A stretch of DNA of 64,000 bases from Paraburkholderia phenazinium (GCF_900100735.1 NZ_FNCJ01000016.1:110737-174736), one strand, 5' to 3'. Positions 51,835 through 60,398 are shown, numbered from the stretch's first letter. Program-made: numbers and translations. The notes: a model not told the origin generated them from the sequence alone.

Positions 51835-52330
51835 GGTCCTTCTCCTCCCCTACCCCACCCGACGACAACCGCCCGTAGGAGACTCCAGGTGTCTCGGCGG
51901 GCGTTTTTATCGCGCACATTCGGCGCTTCTGTTGCTCAACACTGAACCGTGATCGTACTCGGCCAAAAGGAACCACGTCCATACCAACAATCCGCGTTCC
52001 TATTCCAGATACGTCTGCAGACACGGCAGCCCACCAGAACGGTAAATTGTGCTGCTCGCTGTCTCGTTCTTGGGGAAAGCAAAAAGTAATCGACGCTACC
52101 GATAAAGACCCAGCCTAGTGGATGAGTCACCTATCGCAGCGTCGTATCACTGAGGTATCCGAGGAGTTTTCCAGGCAACCAAGTGTAGCGGCTTACATTT
52201 GAAGCCGGTCGTTTTCGGCCCCGCAGATCAAACTTCGTCGAGTAGCGCCTCAAGACTCCCACCAAGCGCTTTGTCCGCTCACTCACCAGGTAGAACTACT
52301 CTAAGTAGTTCCACCCATAGTGGAACCACC
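51835..52330. other. Long upstream region of the MalT-type gene
   Basis: 496 bases without a gene, holding a hairpin with a T run (51870-51908, plus strand) and, at the far end, three copies of a GTRGAAYYAC motif. A few short open frames show no family likeness. Confidence 0.5.
51870..51908 (+). terminator. Plus-strand terminator-like hairpin in the MalT-type leader
   Basis: Outer stem CGCCCG/CGGGCG and inner stem GAGAC/GTCTC with a seven-base loop, then five T residues. It would end plus-strand transcripts, yet no plus-strand gene precedes it. On the minus strand it forms a folded 5' leader 36 bases before the regulator's ATG. It may mark an unseen antisense or small RNA, or be a relic. Confidence 0.5.
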
Positions 52331-52335
52331 CTAAG
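52290..52335. promoter_or_regulatory. Cluster of GTAGAACTAC-type motifs
   Basis: GTAGAACTACTCTAAG (52290-52305) and GTGGAACCACCCTAAG (52320-52335) are direct repeats exactly 30 bases apart; between them AGTAGTTCCAC (52304-52314) is an inverted copy. A related copy, GTAGAACTAC plus GACCCTAAG, is at 53177-53195 upstream of the first response regulator gene. The 30-base spacing (about three helical turns) fits a protein binding one face of the DNA. Confidence 0.5.
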
Positions 52336-53101
52336 GCGACGGCATAAGCTGAGGATCCTGCATAACGTGATCATCAGGCTCAGCATGCGCCGACGCTCCC
52401 ATTTTTGCATGAGTCTGGGCCACCTCGTCTAGCCTGTATCCGTGGGTATAGACCGTACTGAGGCGCACGCCGTTCTCCGGACGTAGCGACAGTTTGCGCC
52501 GAAGCCGGTAGATATGTGTATCGACTGTGCGAGAGGTACTGTCCAGCTCGCGGCCCCAAGCAAGCTTCGCCAACAGGTCTCTGGAAACCACTCGCCCGAC
52601 GTTGGCGAAGAGGTAGGCAACGACGTCAAACTCCTTGGCGGTTAGCTCAACCGCTTTGCCATCAAGAGAGATACTGCGCTGTGCAGTATCAAGAATATAG
52701 GGCCCAACCGCTATCGTATTTTCGTTTTTCTCATTGCGCTTGACGCGACGCAGCAATGAGCCGACCCGGGCAAGTAACTCGGCCGTTCGAAACGGCTTGA
52801 TGATGTATTCGTCCGCACCGGCCTCGAGCGCCTGCACGATGTCGACCTCCAACACCCTGCTCGTAAGAAACAGGACCGCCGGTTCGGCACCCAGATTGCC
52901 ACGTATCCAGTGCAACACGTCGAACCCTGTCATGCCTGGCAATTGCCAGTCAAGCACCACCAGATCGACTTCGTTCGTCTTGAGAAAACGTACGGCACTC
53001 TCGCCACGATCGACCATGCTTAACTTGTGCACAGAGTGCTGCATGGCCCTTTCGACAGCGGCAGCTTGCGCTGGGTCATCCTCGACCAAAAGAATATTCA
53101 T
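52331..53101 (-). CDS. OmpR-family response regulator, orphan (first)
   Basis: A 256-residue response regulator. Receiver landmarks are VEDDPAQ, VVLDWQLPGM with the phospho-accepting Asp (about 52), FLTSR and IIKPF. The winged-helix output domain includes VELTAKEFDVVAYLF, TVDTHIYRLRRKL and VYTHGYRLD. A 20-residue polar tail after the winged helix is extra. No sensor kinase gene is within the window, so it is unpaired here. It is read after the strong terminator at 53324 and so has its own promoter; a motif copy lies upstream at 53177-53195. Confidence 0.88.
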   Translation of the reverse strand: MNILLVEDDPAQAAAVERAMQHSVHKLSMVDRGESAVRFLKTNEVDLVVLDWQLPGMTGFDVLHWIRGNLGAEPAVLFLTSRVLEVDIVQALEAGADEYIIKPFRTAELLARVGSLLRRVKRNEKNENTIAVGPYILDTAQRSISLDGKAVELTAKEFDVVAYLFANVGRVVSRDLLAKLAWGRELDSTSRTVDTHIYRLRRKLSLRPENGVRLSTVYTHGYRLDEVAQTHAKMGASAHAEPDDHVMQDPQLMPSP

Positions 53102-53470
53102 ATATCCCCCCCATTCTTTCTAGTCAGCAAAGCGGCGAATGCAGCACCTGACAGCCAAAGTAGAATAAGTGCATGAGTAGAACTACGACCCTAAGAATCG
53201 CTGTGTCAGCCAGGAGTCCCCCTGCATGACTCATGTCCGGTCGATGGTCAGACTTGCTCTCTCAACACTTTCGTTCGCATTTATTTTGTGAACTTCGTGA
53301 ACTCACAATAGCTGCTGGCGCGCGACAAAAGAGCCCCCCATCTGGGGGGGCTCCTGCGTATCCGAAGGGGTGGCAACCGTGCCGTGATGGGAGCCCAGGA
53401 CGCCTGGGTTGCTATGGCAGGAAATCCAGAGGCACGAGGCAAGACGCCACGTGATACCCGACGTATGCGG
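53102..53470. other. Region between the two response regulator genes
   Basis: 369 bases with no gene. It holds the motif copy at 53177-53195 and the terminator of the second regulator gene. A TGTGA-N11-TCACA arrangement at 53287-53307 has the wrong spacing for a CRP site. Confidence 0.5.
53324..53353 (-). terminator. Strong Rho-independent terminator
   Basis: GAGCCCCCC and GGGGGGCTC form a nine-base GC stem (with a spare G) and a four- to five-base loop; on the minus strand it is followed by TTTT. It lies about 120 bases past the stop at 53471 and ends the leftward transcript that includes the DUF2827 genes. Confidence 0.8.
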
Positions 53471-54169
53471 CTACGGAACCTCTCCTCGTAAAAGATCAAG
53501 CCGGTATCCATAGCCGTAAACCGGCGCCAGACGATAACCATGCTCTGGGCGCAAATTCAGCTTGGCCCGGATCATCGAGATGTGAGCATCCATGGTTCGG
53601 CACGAGACCTGTGTGGTTTGCTTCCATACCCGCTCAAAGACGTATGCTCGGGAAAGAGGTCGGCCCATGTTCCGGAAGAACAGCAAAGCCAGTTCGTATT
53701 CTTTTGGTGTCAGCCTCACGGAAGAACCATTCATACATACCTGCTGCGTCGTCAGGGCGAACTCATAGACTCCGTATATCTCCTGGTGGACTGAAGAATC
53801 CGTCTGATAGGTACGACGCAGCAAGGAATCGACACGCGCTAATAGCACGCTCGCTGCCACGGGTTTGACGATGTAGTCGTCCGCCCCCTGGTTGAGCATG
53901 GAGCTAATATCGTCGTCGCCTCCGCGGCTGGTCACAAACAGAACAGGTAATCGGTTGGGCATGCTGCCGCGCACCCACTGCAAAATCTTTTCGCCCGACA
54001 TGTCGGGGACGTTCCAATCCAGAACCAGCAAATCGAAGGTCTGTTTTTTTAGCTCGATCCGCAACCCCAATCCGGTCGAGAACGCCTGACACTCGTGTCC
54101 GCCTGCGATCAGTGCCCGGCAGATAAATTCCGCTTGAGCCGGTTCGTCCTCAAGAACTGCAATTTTCAT
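53471..54169 (-). CDS. OmpR-family response regulator, orphan (second)
   Basis: A 232-residue response regulator with LEDEPAQAEF, VLDWNVPDMSG (phospho-Asp about 52), FVTSR and IVKPV in the receiver, and a winged helix with RLTPKEYELALLFF, RTMDAHISMIRAKL and YGYGYRLD. It is about 35-40% alike to the first regulator by eye, with the same unusual AQA motif after the acidic pocket, so the two look like duplicates. It starts 48 bases after the DUF2827 stop and is probably the last gene of that operon. Confidence 0.88.
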   Translation of the reverse strand: MKIAVLEDEPAQAEFICRALIAGGHECQAFSTGLGLRIELKKQTFDLLVLDWNVPDMSGEKILQWVRGSMPNRLPVLFVTSRGGDDDISSMLNQGADDYIVKPVAASVLLARVDSLLRRTYQTDSSVHQEIYGVYEFALTTQQVCMNGSSVRLTPKEYELALLFFRNMGRPLSRAYVFERVWKQTTQVSCRTMDAHISMIRAKLNLRPEHGYRLAPVYGYGYRLDLLRGEVP

Positions 54170-54217
54170 AAAGCCTTTCGATGCAAATTTTCTAGATAAA
54201 CGGGCAAAGCGCTTCGG

Positions 54218-55345
54218 TTAGCGGATGGGTCGGGTCATCAACTCGTCGAGTAGCGCGGCGTACTCCGTCACTAGTGGTCCGTTGTCCGGCGAGTAGCGCC
54301 CGATCAGAGCGCGCTGCTGCTCTCGGTACCAGGACGCCTGCGCATCGTGCGTTTCGATTGCCTCGATGACACGTCGCGCGCCCTCTTCGGCGTCGTTGTC
54401 GCGATAGTAGTAACCAAGATCGGCACAGAGCGATGCGTTGTGTACCAGTGGGTAACCTTGCCAGCACACTTCCAGATAGAAGTAGTTGAGCGGATTCTCC
54501 GTCTGGTGCGAAACGACAATGTCGGTATGTTCGGCCAGAAATGTCGGTGTATCGTGGCGACCAAGGAATACCGCCTTGTGCTCCTTCACAAGATCGAGCT
54601 GGTTCATCAACGTGATGAACTCGAGACTTTCTTTGGCGATCGCGTCTGCATTCGTCACCTGCAGAATGGCGATGCTCGCCGGCTGCTTGCGGTAGGCCAG
54701 TTCAGCGATCAGCACCGGGTATAGGCAGAACTTCACCACATTGATGTTCGGCTCCATCACGCTCAGCCGCTTCGCACCGGGCCGCGGCTGGTATTCGCCG
54801 ACATGCGGAATCGTTGCGACGCGCTCGTCGAGAAACATCGGGCTCCACACGAACGGGACGATGCGACCGGTCTGACGCCGCAAGACCTCGAAGTAGGACC
54901 GGCTGATATTGGCAACCTGCGGAATGATCCAGATATCGTCGTAGCGCTGGTTGACGAACAGATGCTCGCCCCAAAGTCGTTTGCGAAACAGCACGGATTC
55001 CATTGCGTGGATGTACTCGAATCCGCAGCAATAGGAGACCAGTCGCACACCACGCTGCTTGAGGTAATCGGTCTGCGCGCCGTCGATCTGGCCGCCGAGT
55101 TCGATCAACACATCCACAGCGTCCTTTGCGGCCTCGAAACTCACCGTGGGATAGCGGGCGAGATCCCACGGTAAGGCTGGAGTAACCGGCACCTGCGTCG
55201 TATTGACCAACACGACGTGGGATACCTGCGGACAATGTCGCAGCGCTTCGGCAAGGAACACGGCATTCTGCTTGATGCCGTTGTTCCACAACGTTTCGCC
55301 TGCGTGGTGCAAGCCAATGGTAATGCCGATGCGCAGCCCACTCAT
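54218..55345 (-). CDS. DUF2827 protein, third copy
   Basis: A 375-residue cytosolic protein of the DUF2827 family. It shares three blocks with the copies at 55887 and 57038: W-[EN]-NG-x2-QN-x-[VI]-FL near residue 20 (LWNNGIKQNAVFL), EPNI-x-VVK-x5-P near 220, and H-x2-[EQ]-N-x2-NY-x-Y-x7-YPL-x-HN near 300 (SHQTENPLNYFYLEVCWQGY). Two Rossmann-like halves and the acidic C-terminal block suggest a GT-B glycosyltransferase, though no activity is established to my knowledge. Its ATG overlaps the DUF4019 stop by four bases; a longer open frame upstream is the shadow of that gene. Confidence 0.75.
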   Translation of the reverse strand: MSGLRIGITIGLHHAGETLWNNGIKQNAVFLAEALRHCPQVSHVVLVNTTQVPVTPALPWDLARYPTVSFEAAKDAVDVLIELGGQIDGAQTDYLKQRGVRLVSYCCGFEYIHAMESVLFRKRLWGEHLFVNQRYDDIWIIPQVANISRSYFEVLRRQTGRIVPFVWSPMFLDERVATIPHVGEYQPRPGAKRLSVMEPNINVVKFCLYPVLIAELAYRKQPASIAILQVTNADAIAKESLEFITLMNQLDLVKEHKAVFLGRHDTPTFLAEHTDIVVSHQTENPLNYFYLEVCWQGYPLVHNASLCADLGYYYRDNDAEEGARRVIEAIETHDAQASWYREQQRALIGRYSPDNGPLVTEYAALLDELMTRPIR

Positions 55346-55836
55346 GGCTTGGCGGCGTGCTCGGCTGTCGTTCCTTGGGTCTGACGCGGCACATAGCCGG
55401 TCAGGTGCCAATGACCGTCGGTTCCCAACTGGAAGCTTAACAACTCGAAGACCGTGCGGCCGCTGGCGAGTACTGACGCGTAGTCGACATTCGCATAGAG
55501 CCCGTCGGGAAGCGCGGCCGATCCGATGTACTGGATCCGCGTGATCGAGGCCCAGCTGCGCCGGGTAATGGCGCCAAGCGCCTGGCGGGACTGGCTCGTT
55601 TCGCTGACGAACTGGTCCTGCGGAATTTTCGCCTTGACGAACGGCGCCGCATCCTGCCAGGCATCGGCATAGTGGTTCGAATCGAACTGCTGGAATATGC
55701 GCTCGGCGTCTCCCAGCAACTCGTCGCCGGAGGAACCCTGCGCCGCGACGGCGATCGTGGCCGACGTTGCCAGCACACAAACGGCGGCCAACTTGAGGAT
55801 TGCGATGAGATGTTTCAAATGAAGCTCCCTAAACAT
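55342..55836 (-). CDS. DUF4019 exported protein
   Basis: A 164-residue protein with a Sec leader (LIAILKLAAVCVLATSATIAVAA) and a DUF4019 domain: ERIFQQFDSNHYADAWQDAAPFV, then FVSETSQSRQALGAITRRSW and a final LLSFQLGTDGHWHLTGYVPR strand. The fold is small and NTF2-like; no function is known. Its stop and the next DUF2827 start overlap (ATGA, 55342-55345), so an exported protein is tightly coupled to a cytosolic one. It begins 50 bases after the second DUF2827 gene. Confidence 0.8.
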   Translation of the reverse strand: MFRELHLKHLIAILKLAAVCVLATSATIAVAAQGSSGDELLGDAERIFQQFDSNHYADAWQDAAPFVKAKIPQDQFVSETSQSRQALGAITRRSWASITRIQYIGSAALPDGLYANVDYASVLASGRTVFELLSFQLGTDGHWHLTGYVPRQTQGTTAEHAAKP

Positions 55837-55886
55837 AAAGGTGGACAGCTATTAAAAATAGCCATGTCTGAAGATGGCTCAATCGC

Positions 55887-57041
55887 TCAAACCTGCTCAT
55901 AGAGCGCTGCAAGCGCATCGCTATAAATTCGCACGTTGTCCTCATTCTCGGGATCGAGTCCGCGCAAGAACGCATTGGCCGTGCGCCGGTAAGCGTCGAG
56001 ACAGGTGTCATGTTCTGCGAACGCGCGCTGCAATGCCTGTCCGCCCTCCTCGCAATCGAAGTCGTGATAGCGGTAGCCGCAGTCGCCGATCAGGTGCGAG
56101 TTGTGGATCAGCGGGTAACCGCCGTACAACGCCTCGTAGTAGACATAGTTCTGCGCGTTTTCCCAATGGTGGCTCACGACTGCGTCGACCTGCTCCGCCA
56201 CAATGCGGCAAAACGGAAAGCGTCCTTCGAAGGAACTCAAACCGTGCTTCACGATATCCAGGCTACGAGCGAAGCCGTTGAAGTTCACGTGCTCCTTTAG
56301 ATGGAGCGTGTTGTAGGCCCACACGTGTTCCAGCAGGTCCGGATTGGCGCGATGCGCCGCCTCGCACGACAGCAGCGGAATGAAGCTCGTCTTCACCATG
56401 CAGATATTGGGTTCGAAGATACCGGCACGCCAGCGGCGGCGGCCCGGCCGATAGCCGAAGCTGAGGCCCTCTGGGAGGCGCGTCGCCTCGCGCCCCAGCA
56501 TCAATGGACTCCATAGATGCGGCACTACGCGCACCGGGCAGCGAGACGTACTGGTGTAATACGGCACGCAGGTGTTTTCGTATTCGGGCAGCGTCCAGAC
56601 CTCGTGATAAGGCGCCGCGCTCACCAGGAGTCCATGCGGCTTGTCGAAGATCATCCGTTCGATGTCGATGACATAGTCGTTGCCCACCCGCATCGAAACG
56701 ATCTTACCGCCGCGCTCGCGAAACGCCACCACCCACTCGTGCGACAGTTGGGCGCTCATCTCGATCATCACGTCGAGCGTCGTGGCGGCTGTGTCCATGT
56801 CGATCAACGGCACCGGCGAATCGGCGAGAAAGTTCTTCGCATCCTCGGGCCGGCCGTCGCCGCCGCCAGCGACGAGACAGGTGGCTTCGACCAGCGGCGA
56901 GCGCATCAGCAGCATCACCAGAAAAATGCAGTTCTGATAGATGCCGTTTTCCCACACCGATTGCTCGCCCTTACGCACGTAGATCGACACGCCGACGCGC
57001 AGCTTGCGAGGTAAGGCACCCCTATTTGGTTCGAGATTCAT
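55887..57041 (-). CDS. DUF2827 protein, second copy
   Basis: A 384-residue DUF2827 protein: VWENGIYQNCIFLVMLL near residue 30, EPNICMVKTSFIPLL near 245, and SHHWENAQNYVYYEALYGGY near 310. It begins with a four-base overlap on the first copy (57038-57041). The 13 residues before KLRVGVSI are not conserved. See the third copy for the likely fold. The three copies differ most in the middle, where an acceptor or partner could bind. Confidence 0.75.
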   Translation of the reverse strand: MNLEPNRGALPRKLRVGVSIYVRKGEQSVWENGIYQNCIFLVMLLMRSPLVEATCLVAGGGDGRPEDAKNFLADSPVPLIDMDTAATTLDVMIEMSAQLSHEWVVAFRERGGKIVSMRVGNDYVIDIERMIFDKPHGLLVSAAPYHEVWTLPEYENTCVPYYTSTSRCPVRVVPHLWSPLMLGREATRLPEGLSFGYRPGRRRWRAGIFEPNICMVKTSFIPLLSCEAAHRANPDLLEHVWAYNTLHLKEHVNFNGFARSLDIVKHGLSSFEGRFPFCRIVAEQVDAVVSHHWENAQNYVYYEALYGGYPLIHNSHLIGDCGYRYHDFDCEEGGQALQRAFAEHDTCLDAYRRTANAFLRGLDPENEDNVRIYSDALAALYEQV

Positions 57042-58204
57042 AAGCGGCTCGTGTAAGGGGAAAACACCGCGTCACGGCACAGGTGCAAAAGCCGGGCTGC
57101 ATAAGCGTCGAGATTGCGCTGGTTGAACGGATCGACGGCCGCGAATACCTGTTGAGAGCGGGCCCGGTAATCGTCGAGACCGCTGGCATGACCGCCCGCT
57201 GCACGCTGCAATTGCAGCGCGCCTTCACGTGCATCGAAGCCGTGGTAGTAGTAACCCGCCTCCTTGAGCCAAGGCGAGTTGTGGATCAGCGGATAGTCGC
57301 CGTAAAGCGCGTCGAGGTAGCTGTAGTTCTGTTCGTTCTGCCATTGATGCGCGACGATGGCGTCGGCATGCTGCGCCATGAAGCCGACAATATCGTGGCG
57401 TCCGTAAAACGTAGCCTTGTGCTGCTGCACGAGGTCCAGCGAATTCGCAAAATGCAGCATCGTGAGGTGATCTTTGAGGTGCAGGGTGTTAAGCACGTGC
57501 ATCGCCTCAACCGAGCGGGTGTCAGCCCGATATGCCTCGTCGCAGACCAGCATCGGAATGCTCGACGTCTTCACAACCGAAATGTTCGGCTCAAAAATGG
57601 CCACGCGCAGGCCGCGGCGGGCGCCATCGCCCGCGGCATCGGCGACTGGCTCGCGGGCTGCGTAGCCGTAGCGCCTACCGAGCGCCTCGACCTCGAGCGC
57701 ACGCTGCTGGACAAACTGCGGATGCCAGATGAACGGCGCCTCATAGACATCGCAGCGGTGCAAGAGGCGCATCATCGGCGCGAACGCGGCATCTTTCGGC
57801 AGGTACCAGACCTCGTCGCAACGATCGGGGCGTGGTGCGTGCGCGGGCTTCCAGAAAATGGCAGGCTCGGCGAGACTCACATACGGCTGGCCGCAGCAGT
57901 AGAACACCACCTTCTTGCCGCGTGCGCGCATCAGGTCAAGCCATTCGAGATCGAGCGCGCCGCCCATCTCGACAATCACATCGACCTCATCCGTGGCTTC
58001 GTGCGCCCTCATCAGCCGCAGGTTGCGCGCACCCAGATCCACCTGGGCAGGCATTACCCCCTGGTCGCCGACGTCAATTAACAGTACCGACTGCACGAAC
58101 GGCAAGCGCTGGAAAAGTTCAGCCAGGAAGATGACGTTCTGGCCAAGGCCGTTCTCCCAGATATTCTGGCCGGTATGGGTAATAACCGAAATTCCAATGC
58201 GCAT
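57038..58204 (-). CDS. DUF2827 protein, first copy
   Basis: A 388-residue DUF2827 protein: IWENGLGQNVIFLAELF near residue 17, EPNISVVKTSSIPML near 240 and AHQWQNEQNYSYLDALYGDY near 315. The start at 58204 gives MRIGISVITHTG, the same beginning as the third copy (LRIGITIGLHHAG). It lies 91 bases after the H-NS-like stop; the gap has a 13-base inverted repeat. The stop overlaps the second copy's start. Confidence 0.75.
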   Translation of the reverse strand: MRIGISVITHTGQNIWENGLGQNVIFLAELFQRLPFVQSVLLIDVGDQGVMPAQVDLGARNLRLMRAHEATDEVDVIVEMGGALDLEWLDLMRARGKKVVFYCCGQPYVSLAEPAIFWKPAHAPRPDRCDEVWYLPKDAAFAPMMRLLHRCDVYEAPFIWHPQFVQQRALEVEALGRRYGYAAREPVADAAGDGARRGLRVAIFEPNISVVKTSSIPMLVCDEAYRADTRSVEAMHVLNTLHLKDHLTMLHFANSLDLVQQHKATFYGRHDIVGFMAQHADAIVAHQWQNEQNYSYLDALYGDYPLIHNSPWLKEAGYYYHGFDAREGALQLQRAAGGHASGLDDYRARSQQVFAAVDPFNQRNLDAYAARLLHLCRDAVFSPYTSRL

Positions 58205-58236
58205 TATTCGGACATCCAGGCAACGGTACGAACTGT

Positions 58237-58273
58237 CGCCACAAGTGGCGGAAGGGTCGGCGCCACTTGTGGC
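58237..58273. promoter_or_regulatory. Inverted repeat upstream of the DUF2827 genes
   Basis: CGCCACAAGTGGCG (58237-58250) and CGCCACTTGTGGC (58261-58273) are inverse copies 10 bases apart, each nearly palindromic itself. It lies 33 bases upstream of the first DUF2827 start, where it could form an mRNA hairpin between the H-NS-like gene and the DUF2827 genes or bind a dimeric regulator. Confidence 0.55.
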
Positions 58274-58295
58274 ACCAACCCTGCGAACATCGCGA

Positions 58296-58601
58296 TCATG
58301 GTCTGTCTCCCGCATCGGGTATCAGGAATTTCTCCAGGTCCTGACCAATCAACCATGCCGGCTTCCGTCCACGGCCCGACCATGTGGCGCCAGTTACCGG
58401 ATTGAGGTATTTCGGAACGAACCGGCGAGCGCTACGCTTGCCGCCCGGCGAAGACTTCAACAGGTCCCGCACGTCGACACCATTCTCAGCCAGCACTTCC
58501 AGCACACGCGCGGCAAGAAGTTGCGCTTCCCGCTCCCGGGCAAGCTCAATTTCCCGCGTGAGTTCGTTGAGCTTGCCCAGCAATTCCCGATACGTATTCA
58601 T
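58296..58601 (-). CDS. H-NS family nucleoid protein
   Basis: A 101-residue H-NS/Bv3F-type protein: a helical oligomer domain (YRELLGKLNELTREIELARE) and the C-terminal DNA-binding motif PKYLNPVTGATWSGRGRKPAWL with the minor-groove-inserting GRGRKP. H-NS proteins silence AT-rich acquired DNA. Its location inside the adhesin/glycosylation operon suggests local control. It lies 87 bases after the second TPR stop and 91 before the DUF2827 set. Confidence 0.9.
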   Translation of the reverse strand: MNTYRELLGKLNELTREIELAREREAQLLAARVLEVLAENGVDVRDLLKSSPGGKRSARRFVPKYLNPVTGATWSGRGRKPAWLIGQDLEKFLIPDAGDRP

Positions 58602-58688
58602 TGCATCCCTATCAGATACCCGGTTTGGGCTCTCGAGATAACCTCATAGCCGGCGTAACACTCCATTGCGCCGGTCCCGGATCCGCGC

Positions 58689-60398
58689 CTATTGCGCGAA
58701 CACGGTCCCTACTGATGAAGCCGCCCTGCTATTCACAAACTGGTCCAGCGATACCGCAACCCGCTCGATTACCTCCGCCCAGTCCCCGGGCGCCGATTGC
58801 CGGTACAGACCCATCACGCGTGGATACCAGGGCGAATCCGTCCTCTCGTGCATCCAGCGCCAGTCGGTCCACTGTTTGTGCAACAGGAGCCAGCAGGGCT
58901 TGCCCAGCGCCCCGGTCAGGTGTGCGACCGCTGTGTCGACCGAGATCACCAGGTCCAACTGGCTGATGAGGGCTGCCGTGTCGGCAAGATCATGGATGCT
59001 TGAACCCGCAGACACGATGGGGAGATCTGCAGACAGAGATGCTGGCTCGTCTTCGCCCTGCCCTTTCTGCAAGCTCACGAACGTTACGCCCGGCACCGTC
59101 CATAGCGGCGCAAGCGACCGCAGACTGGGCAGGGACCGGTCAGCATCATGCTGATGGACCGTTGCCCCCTTCCAGACGAGCCCAACCTTGAGCCCGTGTG
59201 CGGGCAACCGGGTACGCCAATACCCGACCAGGTCAGGCAGCGCATGGAGATAGGGCAGACGCGCGGGAATGCTCTCGGTCGTGGTGCCAAAGTGCAGCGG
59301 CAGGCTCATGATCAATGACCAGAAATCGTGCGGGCCCACTGCGCCGGTATGGCAGACCACCTCATCGACCCCTTCAAGCGTCTCAGTAAGTGCCTTCAAT
59401 GGTGCTGGACAGAGCAACGTGAGACGGCGCAGGCCACGCGCCTTGAGTAGCGGCGCATAGCGGGCAAACTGGATAACGTCGCCCAGTCCCTGCTCATGCC
59501 ATATCACGAGCGACCGGCCGGCGAGCGGTTCGCCCTGCCATTGCGGATAGCCCGGATCCGGGCCGGGTACATTAGCCGTGCGACGCGGATGGTAGCGGGC
59601 CTCCGCATGCTGCCAGCCCTCAGCGTATCGCCCCTGCCCCAGCAGGAGGACCGCCAGATTCCAGCGGGCATCTGCGAACTCTGGGTGCTGCTGCAGCACT
59701 GTGCGGTACATCATTTCGGCTTCGTCGTAACGATCCAGCTCCCGGAGGGTCGTGCCGAGATTGTTCTGGGCATCAGCGTGTCTTTTGTCAATCTCCAGCG
59801 CGTGACGGAATGCCTGTTCTGCCTCGCCGAAACGTCCAGCCCGCAGAAGCTGCAACCCCAGGTTGTAGTGAGCGAGAAGGTAGCCAGGATCATTCGCGGT
59901 TGCGCGGCGGTATGCCGTTTCGGCCTCATCGAAACGCCCCATGCCGCCAAGCAGGAGTCCCAGGTTGTTCAGGGTATCGTTCGAGCTTGGGTCAAGCGCC
60001 AATGCCCGACGAAACGCGCACTCCGCCTCCTCCCGACGCTCCGTCCTCATGAACAGGACGCCGAGGTTGTAGTGGGCGAGCACGTAATCCTGGGTCAATT
60101 CGATCGCACGGCGAAAGGCCGTCTCTGCCTCAGCGAGCCGTCCCAGTTGGACCAGCACATCGCCGAGGTTGGTCAGGAACACGGCACTATCGCTGATCCC
60201 GGTTGCCTGCTGGATCAGCGCCTCAGCCGCGGACAGTGCGCCCCGGCGGGCATGGATCAGCCCGAGAAGATGTAGCGCATCTGCATGCTGAGGATCGTGC
60301 CCGAGCACCCGCCGATAGCCCTCTTCGGCCTCCTGCACACGGCCCGCCTGGTGTGCCTCGAATGCCGGCAGAAACACGGCGTCGCATGGGTTCGTCAT
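58689..60398 (-). CDS. TPR / GT9-like glycosyltransferase, downstream copy
   Basis: A 569-residue protein. Residues about 5-270 are six or seven TPR units (e.g. AHYNLGVLFMRTERREEAE and AQNNLGTTLRELDRYDEAE). The rest is a GT9/heptosyltransferase-like domain: IWHEQGLGDVIQFARYAPLL, VGLVWKGATVHQHDADRSLPSL, and LDLVISVDTAVAHLTGAL near residue 510 with the conserved Asp that sits by the sugar nucleotide in heptosyltransferases. TPR-glycosyltransferases of this plan are often beside autotransporters. The ATG at 60398 overlaps the upstream TPR stop by four bases. Probably an O-glycosyltransferase that modifies the adhesin. Confidence 0.8.
   Translation of the reverse strand: MTNPCDAVFLPAFEAHQAGRVQEAEEGYRRVLGHDPQHADALHLLGLIHARRGALSAAEALIQQATGISDSAVFLTNLGDVLVQLGRLAEAETAFRRAIELTQDYVLAHYNLGVLFMRTERREEAECAFRRALALDPSSNDTLNNLGLLLGGMGRFDEAETAYRRATANDPGYLLAHYNLGLQLLRAGRFGEAEQAFRHALEIDKRHADAQNNLGTTLRELDRYDEAEMMYRTVLQQHPEFADARWNLAVLLLGQGRYAEGWQHAEARYHPRRTANVPGPDPGYPQWQGEPLAGRSLVIWHEQGLGDVIQFARYAPLLKARGLRRLTLLCPAPLKALTETLEGVDEVVCHTGAVGPHDFWSLIMSLPLHFGTTTESIPARLPYLHALPDLVGYWRTRLPAHGLKVGLVWKGATVHQHDADRSLPSLRSLAPLWTVPGVTFVSLQKGQGEDEPASLSADLPIVSAGSSIHDLADTAALISQLDLVISVDTAVAHLTGALGKPCWLLLHKQWTDWRWMHERTDSPWYPRVMGLYRQSAPGDWAEVIERVAVSLDQFVNSRAASSVGTVFAQ

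Noticed and set aside
53287..53307. TGTGA...TCACA resembling a CRP site
   Set aside because: The half-sites are 11 bases apart, not 6, and the central part is a direct GTGAAC repeat.
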